Below, in pieces: positions 63,923 through 64,000 of a stretch of DNA of 64,000 nt. A program made the translations under genes and the position numbers. Below the pieces are notes generated by a model. The model was given only the letters and a program-made list of their open reading frames with translations. It was not told the origin of the DNA and did not search any database. Position 1 is the stretch's first letter, and each line of letters begins with the position of its first letter. The stretch is from NCBI GenBank assembly GCA_963717195.1, contig CAVQVR010000007.1:46029-110028 (forward strand), given 5' to 3'. This stretch comes from JACDAE01 sp963717195 (lineage in GTDB: Bacteria; Chloroflexota; Ktedonobacteria; Ktedonobacterales; Ktedonobacteraceae).

Positions 63923-64000
63923 CTCACCATTTAATTTGTAACAACCAACAGAACGGCATCATTCCTCCCGTAGACCATCCCAATCCTTCAGATAGTCTTC

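Noticed and set aside
1..64000. rRNA, tRNA or replication origin
   Set aside because: No such sequence recognised by eye on either strand; a tRNAscan-type search would be needed to exclude a tRNA.

Overview
The window reads as a chromosomal segment of a Ktedonobacteria-like member of the Chloroflexota. This is inferred from gene content, not from a marker gene. The signs are several Hanks-type Ser/Thr kinases carrying zinc-ribbon or FHA modules, many zinc-ribbon/proline-rich membrane proteins, GAF/PAS histidine kinases, DUF1206 and DUF6062 families, a family-B DNA polymerase, an F420-type luciferase-like oxidoreductase, a complete-looking menaquinone gene set and a WXG100-like protein. No rRNA, tRNA, CRISPR array, transposase gene or replication origin was seen.

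Layout. 1-5548: tail of a membrane-anchored Ser/Thr kinase, then gltB (glutamate synthase large chain). 5.6-9.7 kb: DUF6062 protein, a J-domain/zinc-ribbon membrane protein and two paralogous zinc-ribbon proteins, the second frameshifted. 9.85-12.7 kb: GAF histidine kinase with a coupled leader ORF, and a response regulator. 12.8-16.5 kb (minus): a signalling operon of kinase-FHA, FHA protein and kinase-zinc-ribbon. 16.7-21.5 kb: D,D-carboxypeptidase, DUF1206, LLM oxidoreductase, acetyltransferase, and a nucleotidyltransferase next to the family-B DNA polymerase (21.7-24.1 kb). 24.5-36.8 kb: menF, menD, menH, menB, then menC and menE, interrupted by an FtsX-type permease and a response regulator; menC is frameshifted. 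37-43.9 kb: secreted galactanase-like hydrolase, membrane protein, YdcF protein, a LacI regulator with a nonsense codon, and a NrtR-like/nicotinamidase pair with a promoter-operator. 43.9-51.1 kb: prfA, histidine phosphatase, CAP lipoprotein, acyl-CoA dehydrogenase, clpE-like ATPase. 51.4-56 kb: two histidine kinases, a metallo-beta-lactamase-fold hydrolase and an XRE-GAF regulator. 56.5-64 kb: a large exported low-complexity protein, a 59-residue Cys protein, a truncated TetR ORF coupled to a GrdB-family gene with an in-frame UGA, phoU, a LmbE-type deacetylase and a WXG100-like protein.

Three signals stand out. (1) The GrdB-family gene at 59255-60181 reads in frame through a UGA at the place where the family carries a redox Cys/Sec. 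A compact hairpin sits at bacterial-SECIS distance, so it is a candidate selenoprotein. (2) An interspersed palindromic repeat family with the conserved edge GTAGGGGC lies at many gene ends. In six genes the TAG of that edge is the stop codon, and one copy lies in frame inside menC. (3) A 160-bp MITE-like palindrome at 33268-33427 is flanked by an 11-bp direct repeat. Four genes (zinc-ribbon paralogue, menC, lacI-type, tetR-type) are broken or truncated, so either decay or assembly error affects this region.
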